Shown: positions 7,063 through 16,318, numbered from the stretch's first letter. The stretch: 28,484 nt of DNA from CADEFQ01 sp035433705 (GCA_035433705.1 DAORVK010000033.1:1-28484); one strand, 5' to 3'. The notes: generated from the letters alone by a model not told the origin. Program-made: numbers and translations.

Positions 7063-8474
7063 AGCACTCGAAATCTCTCACAGCGTTCGCTGCGCTCCTG
7101 CTCGCATCGTGCGGTGGTGGTGGTGATTCAGGTGGCACGCCGCCGATCGGCGGTATCCAGGGCTCGGGGCGCATGGTGTCGATCGGCGCCATCACCGGCT
7201 TCGGCAGCATCTTCGTGAACGGCGTCGAGTTTGCAACGACAGGCGCGCAGATCAACATTGGAGAGCGGTCCGGCACCGAGGCGGAACTGCGCATCGGTCA
7301 GGTGGTGACCGTGCAGGGCACTGTCAGCGCGAATGGCACCACCGGTACGGCGACGCGGGTAACTTTCTCGGCCGACGTCGAGGGGCCCGTCACGCAGCTC
7401 GATGTGGCGGCGGGCACGTTCGTCGTGCTCGGCCAGACGGTGCGTGTCACGAGTGCCACGCACTTCGACGATGACATCGTGCCGTCGAACATCGAGGGCC
7501 TCGCAGCGCCCGGGCTCATTGTGGAGGTCAGCGGTTTTCAGACCGCGAACGGCGCGATCTCGGCGACCCGCATCGAGCGCGAAGACCCGGGCAGCGATTT
7601 CGAGGTCAAGGGTGTGGTGCAGGGACTCGATACGAACCGGCGCACGTTCCGCGTGAACGCACTGACCGTCGACTACAGCGGCACGACCCCTGAAGGCGCG
7701 CTCGCCGACGGCCGCACAGTCGAGGTCGAGGGCCGCACGTTCACGGCGGGTGGCGCCCTGATCGCGACGCGCGTCGAAGTGTCTCCGGGCATCGGCGCCG
7801 CGGCGAACGACGAGGTCGAACTCGAGGGGCTCATCACGCGTTACGTGTCGAACACCGATTTCGATGTGTCGGGTCAACGCGTGACGACCAGTGCGACCAC
7901 GCAGTTTGACCTGAAGGGCGTCACGCTCGGGCTCGACGTGCGCGTCGAGGTCGAAGGTGTCATGGATGCGAACGGCGTGCTGGTCGCGCGCGAGGTCGAG
8001 GTCGAGGAGGAGTTTTCCGCGGAAGTCGCGGGCCTCGTCGAGACGATCAACGCCGCCGGCAGTACGCTGCGCGTCGCAGGTGTGAACGTGACGACGAGCA
8101 TCACCACGCAGTTCGAGGACAAGAGCAACGCGCAGCAGCGCCCGTTCCGTCTCGCGGATCTGCGCACGGGCGACTTCGTGGAAGTGCGCGGCAACGAACG
8201 GCAGGGCGGTGGTCTCGACGCGTTCATCCTCGAGCGGGACGACCCGGAAAGCGAGGTCACGCTGCAGGGGATCGCGCGCAATGTCGCGGACCCGAATCTC
8301 GTGATCCTCGGGGTGACGGTCATGACTGACGCCGGCACGCAGTTCGAGGACGCAGCAGACCAGCCAATCACCCGCGCGGAGTTCTTCGCGCAGGCACCCG
8401 ACCGGCTCGTCAAGGCAGAGGGCACGCTGTCCGGAACGACGCTGATCGCCGGGGAATTGGAGCTGGAGGACTGA
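7059..8474 (+). CDS. DUF5666 repeat lipoprotein
   Basis: The 471-residue exported lipoprotein has a signal peptide with lipobox LASC (Cys18), followed by a Gly-rich linker. Residue +2 is Gly, so outer-membrane sorting is expected. The rest is about six tandem beta-rich repeats of 60-75 residues (roughly 42-104, 106-173, 181-240, 252-313, 320-392, 398-470). Each has the pattern 'x-G-x-V/I-(x)n-L-x-V-x-G-x-x-V ... V-E-V-x-G ... A-x-x-V/I-E'. These are DUF5666 domains, OB-like small barrels. The start overlaps the DUF6502 stop by ATGA. The ligand is unknown; the architecture suggests a surface or periplasmic binding or structural protein. Confidence 0.86.
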   Translation: MKHSKSLTAFAALLLASCGGGGDSGGTPPIGGIQGSGRMVSIGAITGFGSIFVNGVEFATTGAQINIGERSGTEAELRIGQVVTVQGTVSANGTTGTATRVTFSADVEGPVTQLDVAAGTFVVLGQTVRVTSATHFDDDIVPSNIEGLAAPGLIVEVSGFQTANGAISATRIEREDPGSDFEVKGVVQGLDTNRRTFRVNALTVDYSGTTPEGALADGRTVEVEGRTFTAGGALIATRVEVSPGIGAAANDEVELEGLITRYVSNTDFDVSGQRVTTSATTQFDLKGVTLGLDVRVEVEGVMDANGVLVAREVEVEEEFSAEVAGLVETINAAGSTLRVAGVNVTTSITTQFEDKSNAQQRPFRLADLRTGDFVEVRGNERQGGGLDAFILERDDPESEVTLQGIARNVADPNLVILGVTVMTDAGTQFEDAADQPITRAEFFAQAPDRLVKAEGTLSGTTLIAGELELED

Positions 8475-8535
8475 CCCGGCTTGCGCAAACCATGCGTTCC
8501 ACCGTAGGGTTCGGCAGGCAACCCGGGAGATCGAG

Positions 8536-8643
8536 ATGAGCAAGGGTATGGATCGCAAGAAGGACACGAAAAAGAAGCCGCTGAAGTCGCCCGCCGAGAA
8601 GCGCGCAGAGAAGCAGGCGAAGAAGGCGGAGAGGAAGCGCTGA
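8536..8643 (+). CDS. Small Lys-rich protein (35 residues)
   Basis: The peptide begins MSKGMDRKKDTKKKPLKSPA and ends KKAERKR, with 15 Lys and 4 Arg among 35 residues. GGGAGA at 8525-8530 lies 5 nt before the ATG, a good ribosome-binding site. It resembles a family of short basic proteins beginning MSKGxxxKKExKKKP that occurs in many Proteobacteria, usually unannotated because of length. No membrane segment; probably binds nucleic acid or polyanions (possibly polyphosphate), which is inference. It is 61 nt after the DUF5666 gene and may be in the same transcript or separate. Confidence 0.72.
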   Translation: MSKGMDRKKDTKKKPLKSPAEKRAEKQAKKAERKR

Positions 8644-8678
8644 GCGGCGGTCGCGAGGGTGTTGTAGCGGGTCAGGCG

Positions 8679-9620
8679 TCAGCCATGGCGCTGCATGTCT
8701 CGATCAAACTCCGTGCCGGTTGAACCGGCGGCGGGCACGGCTCCACCGGCATCGAGCACGCGCTGAAAGCTGCGGCTGATCGGTATCGACAGATCATTGC
8801 CGACCTGCAGCACGTGATTGTTGGCCTTGACGGATCGCCGGGTGATCGCCGAGCGGCGCACCCAGTAGGAACGGTGGACCTGCAGGCCGTCGACGCCGCG
8901 CAGGTCCTGCACGGCGTCCCGGAAGCGGTAGTGGACGAGCGTGTCGCCCTTCTCCGTATACACGCGGACATAATGGTCCTCGGCCTTGAGCGCGATGATC
9001 ACCGCGTCGAGATGGGGCGGTAGCCGCGCGCGCAGCGTGGCCTCGGCGCTCGCGCCTGGCGGCGCGGCCGACTCGGCCGACGCGGGCGCTGCGTCCCGGG
9101 CAGCGCCGTCGAGAGCCCCGCCGTTTCGCACGCTCAGCCATTTCCCGAACGCACAGTAGACGACCACCCAGTAAAGGACTCCGGGTAGCGTGTTGGCAAA
9201 GAGTCGCGGCAGGTAGTCGAGTGTCGGCCAGGGCAGGGGCGGCGCGTGCACCATGAACTCCCCGGGCAGCAGGCCGAGTCCGAAATGGCGATAGCGCGCA
9301 ATCGGCCAATAAAAAAGGAGAATGCCGAGCAGGGCGCCCGCCGCCGCAGTCAGCCAGGTTGGCCACCGTGCGCGATGTGTCAGTGAGCCGACCAGCCGGG
9401 TACCGACGATGGCGGCGATCCAGACGATGCCGACAAGCCCCGTCCAGAAGAGGGTGGAGCCGGTGCGGGACATGTGTGTCCCGACCAGCATGCGGTTCCA
9501 GCCAAGCAGGAGGCTGACAAGGAGCGGAGCTGCCACGTAAAACGCCGCCGCTGCCGCCGGGGTCAGCCCCTCGAATTCAGGTCTCAGCCATCGTCGCCAT
9601 TGCATCTCGGCCCGAATCAT
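8679..9620 (-). CDS. Membrane-anchored LytTR transcriptional regulator
   Basis: The 313-residue protein has four hydrophobic segments at about 24-41, 56-77, 87-107 and 144-159. An Ala/Pro-rich linker and a C-terminal LytTR DNA-binding domain (about 202-292) follow, with the hallmark EDHYVRVYT (214-222), HYRFRDAVQDL and VHRSYWVR. LytTR domains bind direct repeats and often control exported or virulence-like functions; membrane-embedded versions sense an unknown signal. The start is uncertain: ATG at 9620 is used, but a GTG at 9653 and an ATG at 9605 are possible, and none has a clear Shine-Dalgarno. It is divergent from the TonB receptor gene, about 126 nt away, so it may regulate it. Confidence 0.86.
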   Translation of the reverse strand: MIRAEMQWRRWLRPEFEGLTPAAAAAFYVAAPLLVSLLLGWNRMLVGTHMSRTGSTLFWTGLVGIVWIAAIVGTRLVGSLTHRARWPTWLTAAAGALLGILLFYWPIARYRHFGLGLLPGEFMVHAPPLPWPTLDYLPRLFANTLPGVLYWVVVYCAFGKWLSVRNGGALDGAARDAAPASAESAAPPGASAEATLRARLPPHLDAVIIALKAEDHYVRVYTEKGDTLVHYRFRDAVQDLRGVDGLQVHRSYWVRRSAITRRSVKANNHVLQVGNDLSIPISRSFQRVLDAGGAVPAAGSTGTEFDRDMQRHG

Positions 9621-9746
9621 ACCCAGTAACTCGCGAACGCCAACGGCATCCACGAAAAAGTCGCGTCGCCCGCGAAAACGCGCTTGCCGGCGCGAAGTGG
9701 CGCGGGGATGTTGCGCGCATTTGCGCAGACTTCACGGGGAGCTTCC

Positions 9747-12077
9747 ATGACCGGGATCAAGACTGTCGTGTCGATGTTCGTGGTGGTGGCGACTGCGGCG
9801 GCCTTGCCTGCCGGTGCCCAGGAGGCGCAAGGAGTGCACGCGCTCGAGGAAATCGTCGTCACGGCGCGCAAGTCGGCCGAGAATCTGCAGAAGGTGCCGG
9901 TTGCGATCACGGCCTTCACCGCCGAAGACATTGAAGCTGCGGGCATTCGCGATCTGCGCGACGTTGCCGCGCTGACCCCCGGCCTCGTGTTCGACACGAT
10001 GATCGGCGAGTATCTTGCAATCCCGACGATCCGCGGCCTGACGCAGAACGACGTATTCGGCGACGTGAACAACGTCGAGATCTTTCTCGATGGCGTCAAT
10101 GTCTCCGGCCGCTCGGGCCTCAACTTCAACCTGCTCGACGTCGAGCGGATCGAAGTCGTGAAGGGCCCGCAGAGCGCGTTGTATGGGCGCAACAGTTTTG
10201 CAGGTGCGATCAACTTCGTGACCCGGCGGGCGCCTGATGAATTCAGCGGACGGGTGTCGGCCACGGGCGGCTCCGAGGGTACGCTGCGCGGCGCAGTGCA
10301 CCTCGGTGGCCCGATCATGGAAAACCTGCGGGGTCGGCTGTCCGTCGGCTACGACGAGTTCGACGGCAGCTATCGCAACAACAGCTCTCCCGGCCATGAG
10401 CTGGGTGGCCACGAGTACCGCAGCTACTCGGGCGGCCTCGAATGGGATCCGTCCGAGGCCTTCTCGGTGCGCGCCAATGCCTACTACTCCGACGACGAAA
10501 TCGGCCCGCCGGCGGTGGGCTTCGTGCGAGGAAACTGCGAGCTGAACGGGGCGGGCCAGGCACTCGCGTTCTGCGGCGAACTGCCGGAGGCGAACCTGTC
10601 TGCGCTCGGTGCCGATCCGCGCGGCGTGGGTGAGTTCCGCGAAGTATTTCGCGCGAGCCTGCAGGCGGACTGGAGCACTGGCATCGGGCAGATTACCTCG
10701 CTCACCGGCTACAACACGCTGCGCCACGAGGCGCTGTCGGACGCCACACGTCTCGTCGGCCCGGCATCGTGGTTCTATCTTGGGCGTTTGCCCTCGGGCC
10801 CGGTCGTGCCGCAGGTTTTCCAGTCGAAACTCTTCCGCGGCGATCGGGACTACGTGGACGAGTTCAGCCAGGAACTGCGCATCTCGGGCGGAGAAGACAC
10901 GCGCCTGCGCTGGACGGCGGGCCTGTACTACTACGAACAGGAGTATGACGGTGGCCTCGACGCCGGCGCGCTGAGTGCGCTGCCGGCGAACTTCGTCAGC
11001 TTCATTCCGCCCTTCTATACGGCGATCGCAACGCCGTGGTTCGTGACGGGCGGCGTACCGGCGTTCTCGCGGTTCTCGCGGGAAACGGAATCCCGCGCGG
11101 TGTTCGGCGCGCTCGAGTTCGACTTCACCGATCGTCTGCGCGGCCGTGTCGAAGCCCGCTACGCGGAAGAAGAAAAGACGCAGAGCACGCCAGTCCGCGA
11201 CGGTCGCGTGATCGTGAATCCACGCGCGTTCAACGATACCTGGTCGTTCTTCACCCCACGCTTCACGGTCGATTTCCGCGCGACTGATGCGCTGATGATC
11301 TACGCGTCGGCTGCCAAGGGCATCAAGGCCGGCGGCTTCAACGAGAACGCGAGCGTCGCCGCGGAGGAGTCGTTCGACCCCGAAGAGAACTGGACCTGGG
11401 AGCTCGGCACGAAGGGCTCGCTGGCGGATGGCCGCGTGAACTTCGACGTGGCGCTCTTCTATGTCGACTGGACCGACATGCAGCTGCCCGCGCTGTCGCC
11501 CGGCGCATCCATCCCGCAAACCGTGACGCTCAACGTCGGCAGCGCGAAGTCGCAGGGCGTCGAGCTGGCCTTGCGCGCGGCGCTGGGGATGGGCTTCACC
11601 GCGAACGCGGGCTTCTCGTACACCGATGCCGAGTTCGAGGATGCGGTCAATCGCAGCCTGATCACGCTGCCGTCGTTCGCGCCTTCGGGCGGCGACATCT
11701 CGGGCTTCGACCTGCCGCGCACCTCGCCGACGCAGTGGAACCTGGGCCTCGACTATCGGCACGCGGCGTTCACGGACTTCGACTTCTTCGGCCGCATCGA
11801 CTTCTCGTACAAGGCGAGCCAGAAACCGATGTCGGAAGGCCTCACGAAGACCGGCTCCACGGAGCGGCTCAATGCGCGCCTCGGTCTCGAGTCCGGACAG
11901 TGGCGCTTCGAACTGTGGGGCGAGAACCTGACCGACGACGCGACGCCGACCGGAGCCTTCCGCGATGCGTGGCTCAACAACTTCGTGGACAACCAGGTCG
12001 CCATCTTCCTGAACCGCACCACAGTCTCGTACCCGCGCCTGCGCACCTGGGGCCTGACGGCAAGCTACCGGTTCTAG
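9747..12077 (+). CDS. TonB-dependent outer-membrane receptor
   Basis: The 776-residue protein has a signal peptide (residues ~1-24, AGA-QE) and a TonB box region EEIVVTARK. The plug domain has QKVPVAITAFTAEDIEAAG and VERIEVVKGPQSALYGRN, and the 22-strand barrel contains KGIKAGGFN and ENWTWELGTKG, ending TASYRF with a terminal Phe. The start at 9747 is supported by GGGGAG at 9736-9741. It imports a scarce ligand with energy from TonB/ExbBD. The type resembles the large family of non-siderophore receptors in oligotrophic, pollutant- or sterol-degrading Proteobacteria. The esterase gene begins 1 nt after its stop, so the ligand may be an ester. Confidence 0.95.
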   Translation: MTGIKTVVSMFVVVATAAALPAGAQEAQGVHALEEIVVTARKSAENLQKVPVAITAFTAEDIEAAGIRDLRDVAALTPGLVFDTMIGEYLAIPTIRGLTQNDVFGDVNNVEIFLDGVNVSGRSGLNFNLLDVERIEVVKGPQSALYGRNSFAGAINFVTRRAPDEFSGRVSATGGSEGTLRGAVHLGGPIMENLRGRLSVGYDEFDGSYRNNSSPGHELGGHEYRSYSGGLEWDPSEAFSVRANAYYSDDEIGPPAVGFVRGNCELNGAGQALAFCGELPEANLSALGADPRGVGEFREVFRASLQADWSTGIGQITSLTGYNTLRHEALSDATRLVGPASWFYLGRLPSGPVVPQVFQSKLFRGDRDYVDEFSQELRISGGEDTRLRWTAGLYYYEQEYDGGLDAGALSALPANFVSFIPPFYTAIATPWFVTGGVPAFSRFSRETESRAVFGALEFDFTDRLRGRVEARYAEEEKTQSTPVRDGRVIVNPRAFNDTWSFFTPRFTVDFRATDALMIYASAAKGIKAGGFNENASVAAEESFDPEENWTWELGTKGSLADGRVNFDVALFYVDWTDMQLPALSPGASIPQTVTLNVGSAKSQGVELALRAALGMGFTANAGFSYTDAEFEDAVNRSLITLPSFAPSGGDISGFDLPRTSPTQWNLGLDYRHAAFTDFDFFGRIDFSYKASQKPMSEGLTKTGSTERLNARLGLESGQWRFELWGENLTDDATPTGAFRDAWLNNFVDNQVAIFLNRTTVSYPRLRTWGLTASYRF

Positions 12078-12078
12078 G

Positions 12079-13653
12079 ATGAGAGCGGTCATCCGTCCAG
12101 GCGGTCTTGCGCTGCTGTGCATCGCGATGACGTCGGTGTCGGTGGCGGCTACGCCGACGACCCGCGTCATCCCGACTGCTGAAGGCGGGGTCACCGGCCA
12201 GATGCTGGGTGGTGTCGCGGTGTTTCGCGGCGTGCCCTACGCCGCCCCGCCCGAGGGAGAGTGGCGCTGGCGGCCGCCGCGACCCGCCGCGCATCGCGAT
12301 GCGGTGCTGGACGCGAGCGCATTCGGCACCATCTGCCCGCAATCGCGACGGACCCCGTATCCCCTCGCGGGGGTGCCGATGGGCGAGGACTGCCTCAGGC
12401 TCAACATCTACGTGCCCGCGAGCGCTTTTGACGGCGGCGCGCGCGTGCCCGTCATGGTGTGGATCCACGGCGGGAGTTACCGCTGGGGAGCCGGTTCGTG
12501 GCCCGGCGCCGAGCCTTTCGCGCTCGCGCACAAGGGTGTCGCCGTCGTCACGATCAATTATCGGCTTGACCGGCTCGGCCTCTTCGCGCATCCGGCGCTG
12601 TCGGCGTCGATGCCGGGCGAACCGCTCGCGAACTACGCGCTGATGGACCAGGTCGCGGCGCTGCGCTGGGTGCATGAGAACATCGCGGCGTTCGGAGGCG
12701 ATCCCTCGCGCGTCACAATCTTCGGCCAGTCGGCGGGCGGCGTGTCGGTCACGACGCTGATGGCTACGCCGTCTGCGCGCGGTCTCTTCCAGGGCGCGAT
12801 CGCGCAGAGCGGCGCCGCGCGCATCGAGGGCGATCGCAGGTTGCGGGGTGAGGGCGGGCCGTTCCTGTCGCTCGAGGCGGATGGCCTCCTGATGGCCACG
12901 AGCCTTGGCATCGCAAATGACGGCGCAGCGCCAGCGACGCTGCGTGCGCTGCCGACCGACCGCATCATCGCGTACTCGGAAAAGGAGATCCCGAACTCGA
13001 TGAACCCGGTGGTCGACGGGGAAGTGCTGCCGGACGATATCTCGCGCACCTTCCGCGCGGGGCGCCAGCAGCCTGTGCCGTTCCTGTCGGGTACCACGAG
13101 CTGGGAAGCGTCGCTCCTCGGGCCGTATGAGTTCAAGCTCAAGGACATGCTGCGCGGCGAGGATCCCGCGGCGGTCCGGCAGGCCTATGCGGGGCTCGAT
13201 GAAGCGGCCCTGCCCAAGACGTGGTTCATGGACATGCTGTTCCGCGGTCCCGCGCGCTTTCTCGCGGGCGAGATACAAAGCGTCGGCAAGCCGGCGTGGC
13301 TTTATGAGTTCAGCTACGTGGCCGAGGGCCGGCGTGGTTCGGTGCCCGGCGCGGCCCACTCGGACGATGTCGCTTTTGCATTCGGCGACCCCGGCATGAA
13401 TCGGCGTTCGCGCGCCGACACGCCGCCCACGGCTGCAGACCGGCACATGGCGGAAATCGTCTCCGGCTACTGGGTGAATTTCGCGAAGCACGGCGACCCC
13501 AATGGCCCCGGATTGCCGCACTGGCCGCGCTACGAGCGCCGCACGGACCTGATGCTCGATCTCGGGGCGAAGGTGCTCGTGCGCCAGCCGGAGCGCGCGG
13601 AGCAGCTGCACTTTCTCGACGGGCTCTACGAGACGGCGCTCGGCACCCGCTGA
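12079..13653 (+). CDS. Exported type-B carboxylesterase
   Basis: The 524-residue protein has a signal peptide (~1-24, VAA-TP) and the alpha/beta-hydrolase type-B layout: FRGVPYAAPPEGEWRWRPP, EDCLRLNIYVP (103-113), oxyanion loop HGG (130-132), nucleophile elbow GQSAGG (Ser218), Glu343 in GTTSWEASL and His427 in GAAHSDDVAFAFG. All three triad members are present. It should hydrolyse carboxyl esters in the periplasm. The ATG is 1 nt after the TonB receptor stop, so the two are co-translated; a receptor-esterase pair suggests uptake and cleavage of an ester-linked nutrient. The last 28 nt overlap the convergent permease gene. Confidence 0.94.
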   Translation: MRAVIRPGGLALLCIAMTSVSVAATPTTRVIPTAEGGVTGQMLGGVAVFRGVPYAAPPEGEWRWRPPRPAAHRDAVLDASAFGTICPQSRRTPYPLAGVPMGEDCLRLNIYVPASAFDGGARVPVMVWIHGGSYRWGAGSWPGAEPFALAHKGVAVVTINYRLDRLGLFAHPALSASMPGEPLANYALMDQVAALRWVHENIAAFGGDPSRVTIFGQSAGGVSVTTLMATPSARGLFQGAIAQSGAARIEGDRRLRGEGGPFLSLEADGLLMATSLGIANDGAAPATLRALPTDRIIAYSEKEIPNSMNPVVDGEVLPDDISRTFRAGRQQPVPFLSGTTSWEASLLGPYEFKLKDMLRGEDPAAVRQAYAGLDEAALPKTWFMDMLFRGPARFLAGEIQSVGKPAWLYEFSYVAEGRRGSVPGAAHSDDVAFAFGDPGMNRRSRADTPPTAADRHMAEIVSGYWVNFAKHGDPNGPGLPHWPRYERRTDLMLDLGAKVLVRQPERAEQLHFLDGLYETALGTR

Positions 13654-14960
13654 GCGCGACCGCCGCGTCGCGTCCAGAGCGCAAACGGTACGCCTGCCGC
13701 CGCAAGCGCCAGCGCCCAGAGGAAGGGCACGTGGCCGACGCCGTAGAACGTGAGCACCACATAGGCGGTGCCGAGAAGGCCCATCACCTGCAGGTCGCTG
13801 CCCGCCGGTCGCTCGCCGCGGCGCCACATCACGACGAGTGCGAGCGAAGAACACAGATACAGCGGCAGGCTCGCCGCGGTCACGATCGTGCTGAGAAAGA
13901 CAAAACCGTCGACGAGCGACTTGCTGTAGTTCATCAGGATCATGGCACTCGCGAAGAGGCCGGTGACGACGAGCGCGCGGGCGGGTGCGCCGTGGCGGTT
14001 CTGCCTGGCGAACAGGGCCGGGAAATCGCCTTGCGCCGCCATCGTTGCCGTGAGATTGCCGACGATCAGCGTCCAGCCGTTCAGCGCGCCAAGACCGCTC
14101 ACCACCACGAAGAGCGCGAGCCAGCGACCGTTGCCTTCACCGAGATGATGGTCGAGCAGGTCGACGAACGGCGCACTCGACTGCGCAAGCTCGGCTTGCG
14201 GGATGAGCAGTAGCGGCACCGTCGAAACGAGGATATAGATCACGGCCGTGAGCAATGTGCCGATGAGCGTCGCGCGCGGAATGTTGCGGCCCGGATCGCG
14301 CACGCGACCGGCCGGCACGCTCGCGGATTCGAGCCCGAGCATCGCGAAGAGCGCAATCGTGGACGCGGCCATGGTCTGCGGGAAAGACAGCGCGGTCGCG
14401 GGTACCGTGCGCGTGTACGCGCCGGTGTCTGCGAACAGCACCCACGCGCCGAGCAGCACGACAGCGACCATCGGCAGGAGCTTGAGCACGGTGCACACGA
14501 CCTGCACGCGCCCGCCCGCGCGCGTGCCGAGCAGGTTCACGACGACGAAGAGCCACAGCAGCGCCAGCGCCAGCAGTGCCGGAGGGAGGCGCGCGAGCGA
14601 TGGTACCGCCGCGTCGAGGTAGCCGACCACGCTGACGGCGAGCGTCGCGTTCGTGATCCAGTTCGAGACCCAGTAACTCCACATCGAGAGGAACGCGGGC
14701 CAGTGGCCGAGCGTCGAGCGGATGTATGCATAGGGGCCGTCCGCCGCCGGATAGAGCTGCGCAAGGCGCGCGAACACGCGCGCGAGGAACATGCAACCAA
14801 TCACGGTGATGGCCCAGCCGATGAGCGCGTTCAGTCCATAGGGCGCGAGCGCCGCGGGCATCATGAAGATGCCGATGCCAATCGTGTTGCCGACGACGAG
14901 CGCCGTGCACATCCAGAAGCCGAGCTCGCGGCGCGGGGTCGTGCTAGTGGTTGACGACAT
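13626..14960 (-). CDS. APC-superfamily amino acid permease
   Basis: The 444-residue membrane protein has about 12 transmembrane segments. TM1 carries VVGNTIGIGIFMMPAALAPY, with the GxG(I)GIF unwound-helix signature of the AdiC/CadB/PotE branch. TM6 contains FAMLGLESASVPAGRV, where the conserved E sits. GAGGAG lies 5 nt before the ATG at 14960; an in-frame ATG further upstream is less likely. The start overlaps the aminotransferase 3' end by 17 nt, so it is the downstream partner in an operon. It should move amino acids or polyamines across the inner membrane; the branch favours basic amino acids, agmatine or putrescine, but this is not certain. Confidence 0.9.
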   Translation of the reverse strand: MSSTTSTTPRRELGFWMCTALVVGNTIGIGIFMMPAALAPYGLNALIGWAITVIGCMFLARVFARLAQLYPAADGPYAYIRSTLGHWPAFLSMWSYWVSNWITNATLAVSVVGYLDAAVPSLARLPPALLALALLWLFVVVNLLGTRAGGRVQVVCTVLKLLPMVAVVLLGAWVLFADTGAYTRTVPATALSFPQTMAASTIALFAMLGLESASVPAGRVRDPGRNIPRATLIGTLLTAVIYILVSTVPLLLIPQAELAQSSAPFVDLLDHHLGEGNGRWLALFVVVSGLGALNGWTLIVGNLTATMAAQGDFPALFARQNRHGAPARALVVTGLFASAMILMNYSKSLVDGFVFLSTIVTAASLPLYLCSSLALVVMWRRGERPAGSDLQVMGLLGTAYVVLTFYGVGHVPFLWALALAAAGVPFALWTRRGGRAQRVPSAVS

Positions 14961-16311
14961 GAAACTCCTCTGGCGGATTTGCACGGCATTGCTCGTGCAC
15001 GCTCCGCAGCACCTCGTCGAGGCTCGTGCGCAGGAGCGCTACGGCCTCGTCGATCTCGGGCACGCTCACATTGAGCGGCGGCATGAAGCGCACCGTGCTC
15101 GCGCCGCAGGACAGCAGCAGCAGCCCGTTGTGAAAGGCACGCGTGATGAGTGCGTCACAGAGCTTCCTTGCCGGCGTGCGCGCAGCATCGCTCCCGATGA
15201 GTTCCATACCGATCATGAGCCCCTTGCCGCGCACTTCACCGATGCAGGGGTAATGGGTCGCGAGCTCACGCAGCCGCTCCTGGAAGTACGCGCCGCTCTT
15301 CGCGGCGAGCGCGGCGTATTCGCGCTCGACGAGATCAAGCGTGGCGCTTGCCGCCGCGCAGGCGAGCGGATTGCCACCGAACGTGTTGCCGTGTGCGCCG
15401 CGCTGCCACTCTCCCATGTAGCGCTTCTTCGCCACGACGGCGCCGATCGGCACACCGGAGCCAAGGCCCTTGGCGAGCGTCATGATGTCGGGGCTCACAC
15501 CCCAGTGCTCGCAGGCGAAGAGCTTGCCGGTGCGCCCGACGCCGCACTGCACTTCATCGAAAATGAGCAGGATGCCGTGCTCGTCGCAGAGTGCGCGCAG
15601 GCCAGCGAGAAAGCCGTCGGGCGGCACCAGATACCCGCCTTCGCCCTGCACCGGCTCGACAACGATGGCCGCGACTTCCGCGGCTGGCACACTGCGCTCG
15701 AACAGCATGCGGATGTAGTCGAGCACCGCCCGGCCCTGGTCCGCACCGGCAAACAGCGGTCGATAGGGGTTGGGGTAGGGCACGTGCGTCACGCCCGGCA
15801 TCGTCGGCGCGAAGCCAAGCTGCTGCGTGTACTTGCTCGAGGTAAATGCGAGCGAGCCCATCGTGCGGCCGTGAAAGCCGCCGAGAAAGCCGAGGTAGCG
15901 GGGGCGGCGTGTCACGTAGCGCGCGAGCTTGATCGCCCCTTCGACGGCCTCGGTGCCGGACTGGCACAGGAAGGCGAGCGCCGGTTCGCCCATCGGCGCG
16001 AGCCGCGTAAGGCGCTCTGCGAGCGCCGTCATGCGCTCGTGCCAGAAGTCGCTCGAGATGTGCAGGAAGTCGTCGGCCGCGGCCTTGATCGCCGCGACCA
16101 CTTCCGGATGCGCATGACCCGTGGCGCAGACGGCGATGCCCGCCTCGAAATCGAGGAAGCGGTTGCCGTCGACGTCCCAGACTTGCGTCCCGCGGCCGTG
16201 CGACATCACGAACGGGTAGTCGCGCGGATAGGAGGGTGTGGTGACGGCGGCGTCGCGCGCGATGAGCGCACGCGCCTTCGGGCCGGGAAGCTCGGTCTTG
16301 ATGTGCCGCAT
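14944..16311 (-). CDS. Class-III PLP aminotransferase (GABA/ornithine type)
   Basis: The 455-residue cytoplasmic PLP enzyme begins MRHIKTELPGPKAR, an N-terminus typical of the acetylornithine/4-aminobutyrate aminotransferase group. Visible motifs are QSGTEAVEGAIKLAR (117-131), FHGRTMGSLAFT, VEPVQGEGGY (218-227), FDEVQCGVGRTGK (251-263, Asp252 for the PLP ring nitrogen) and TLAKGLGSGVPIGA, with Lys281 as the Schiff-base lysine. The start ATG at 16311 is preceded by a G-rich GAGGGGG; another ATG at 16341 is possible. It lies between the unknown gene and the permease. The substrate may be GABA, ornithine or another omega-amine; related fold members are amino-acid racemases, so that alternative stays open. 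Confidence 0.92.
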   Translation of the reverse strand: MRHIKTELPGPKARALIARDAAVTTPSYPRDYPFVMSHGRGTQVWDVDGNRFLDFEAGIAVCATGHAHPEVVAAIKAAADDFLHISSDFWHERMTALAERLTRLAPMGEPALAFLCQSGTEAVEGAIKLARYVTRRPRYLGFLGGFHGRTMGSLAFTSSKYTQQLGFAPTMPGVTHVPYPNPYRPLFAGADQGRAVLDYIRMLFERSVPAAEVAAIVVEPVQGEGGYLVPPDGFLAGLRALCDEHGILLIFDEVQCGVGRTGKLFACEHWGVSPDIMTLAKGLGSGVPIGAVVAKKRYMGEWQRGAHGNTFGGNPLACAAASATLDLVEREYAALAAKSGAYFQERLRELATHYPCIGEVRGKGLMIGMELIGSDAARTPARKLCDALITRAFHNGLLLLSCGASTVRFMPPLNVSVPEIDEAVALLRTSLDEVLRSVHEQCRANPPEEFHVVNH

Positions 16312-16318
16312 GATGCCG

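Noticed and set aside
7128..8567. 479-codon minus-strand frame opposite the DUF5666 gene
   Set aside because: His/Arg/Asp-rich artefact of the repeated GTCGAGGTC-type codons of the real gene.
9732..12194. 820-codon open frame on the minus strand opposite the TonB receptor
   Set aside because: High-GC shadow of a clearly recognised receptor; the translation is Arg/His/Ala-rich, without family motifs or a ribosome-binding site.
11974..13854. 626-codon minus-strand frame opposite the carboxylesterase
   Set aside because: The esterase has a complete catalytic triad on the plus strand; the opposite frame is compositionally biased noise.
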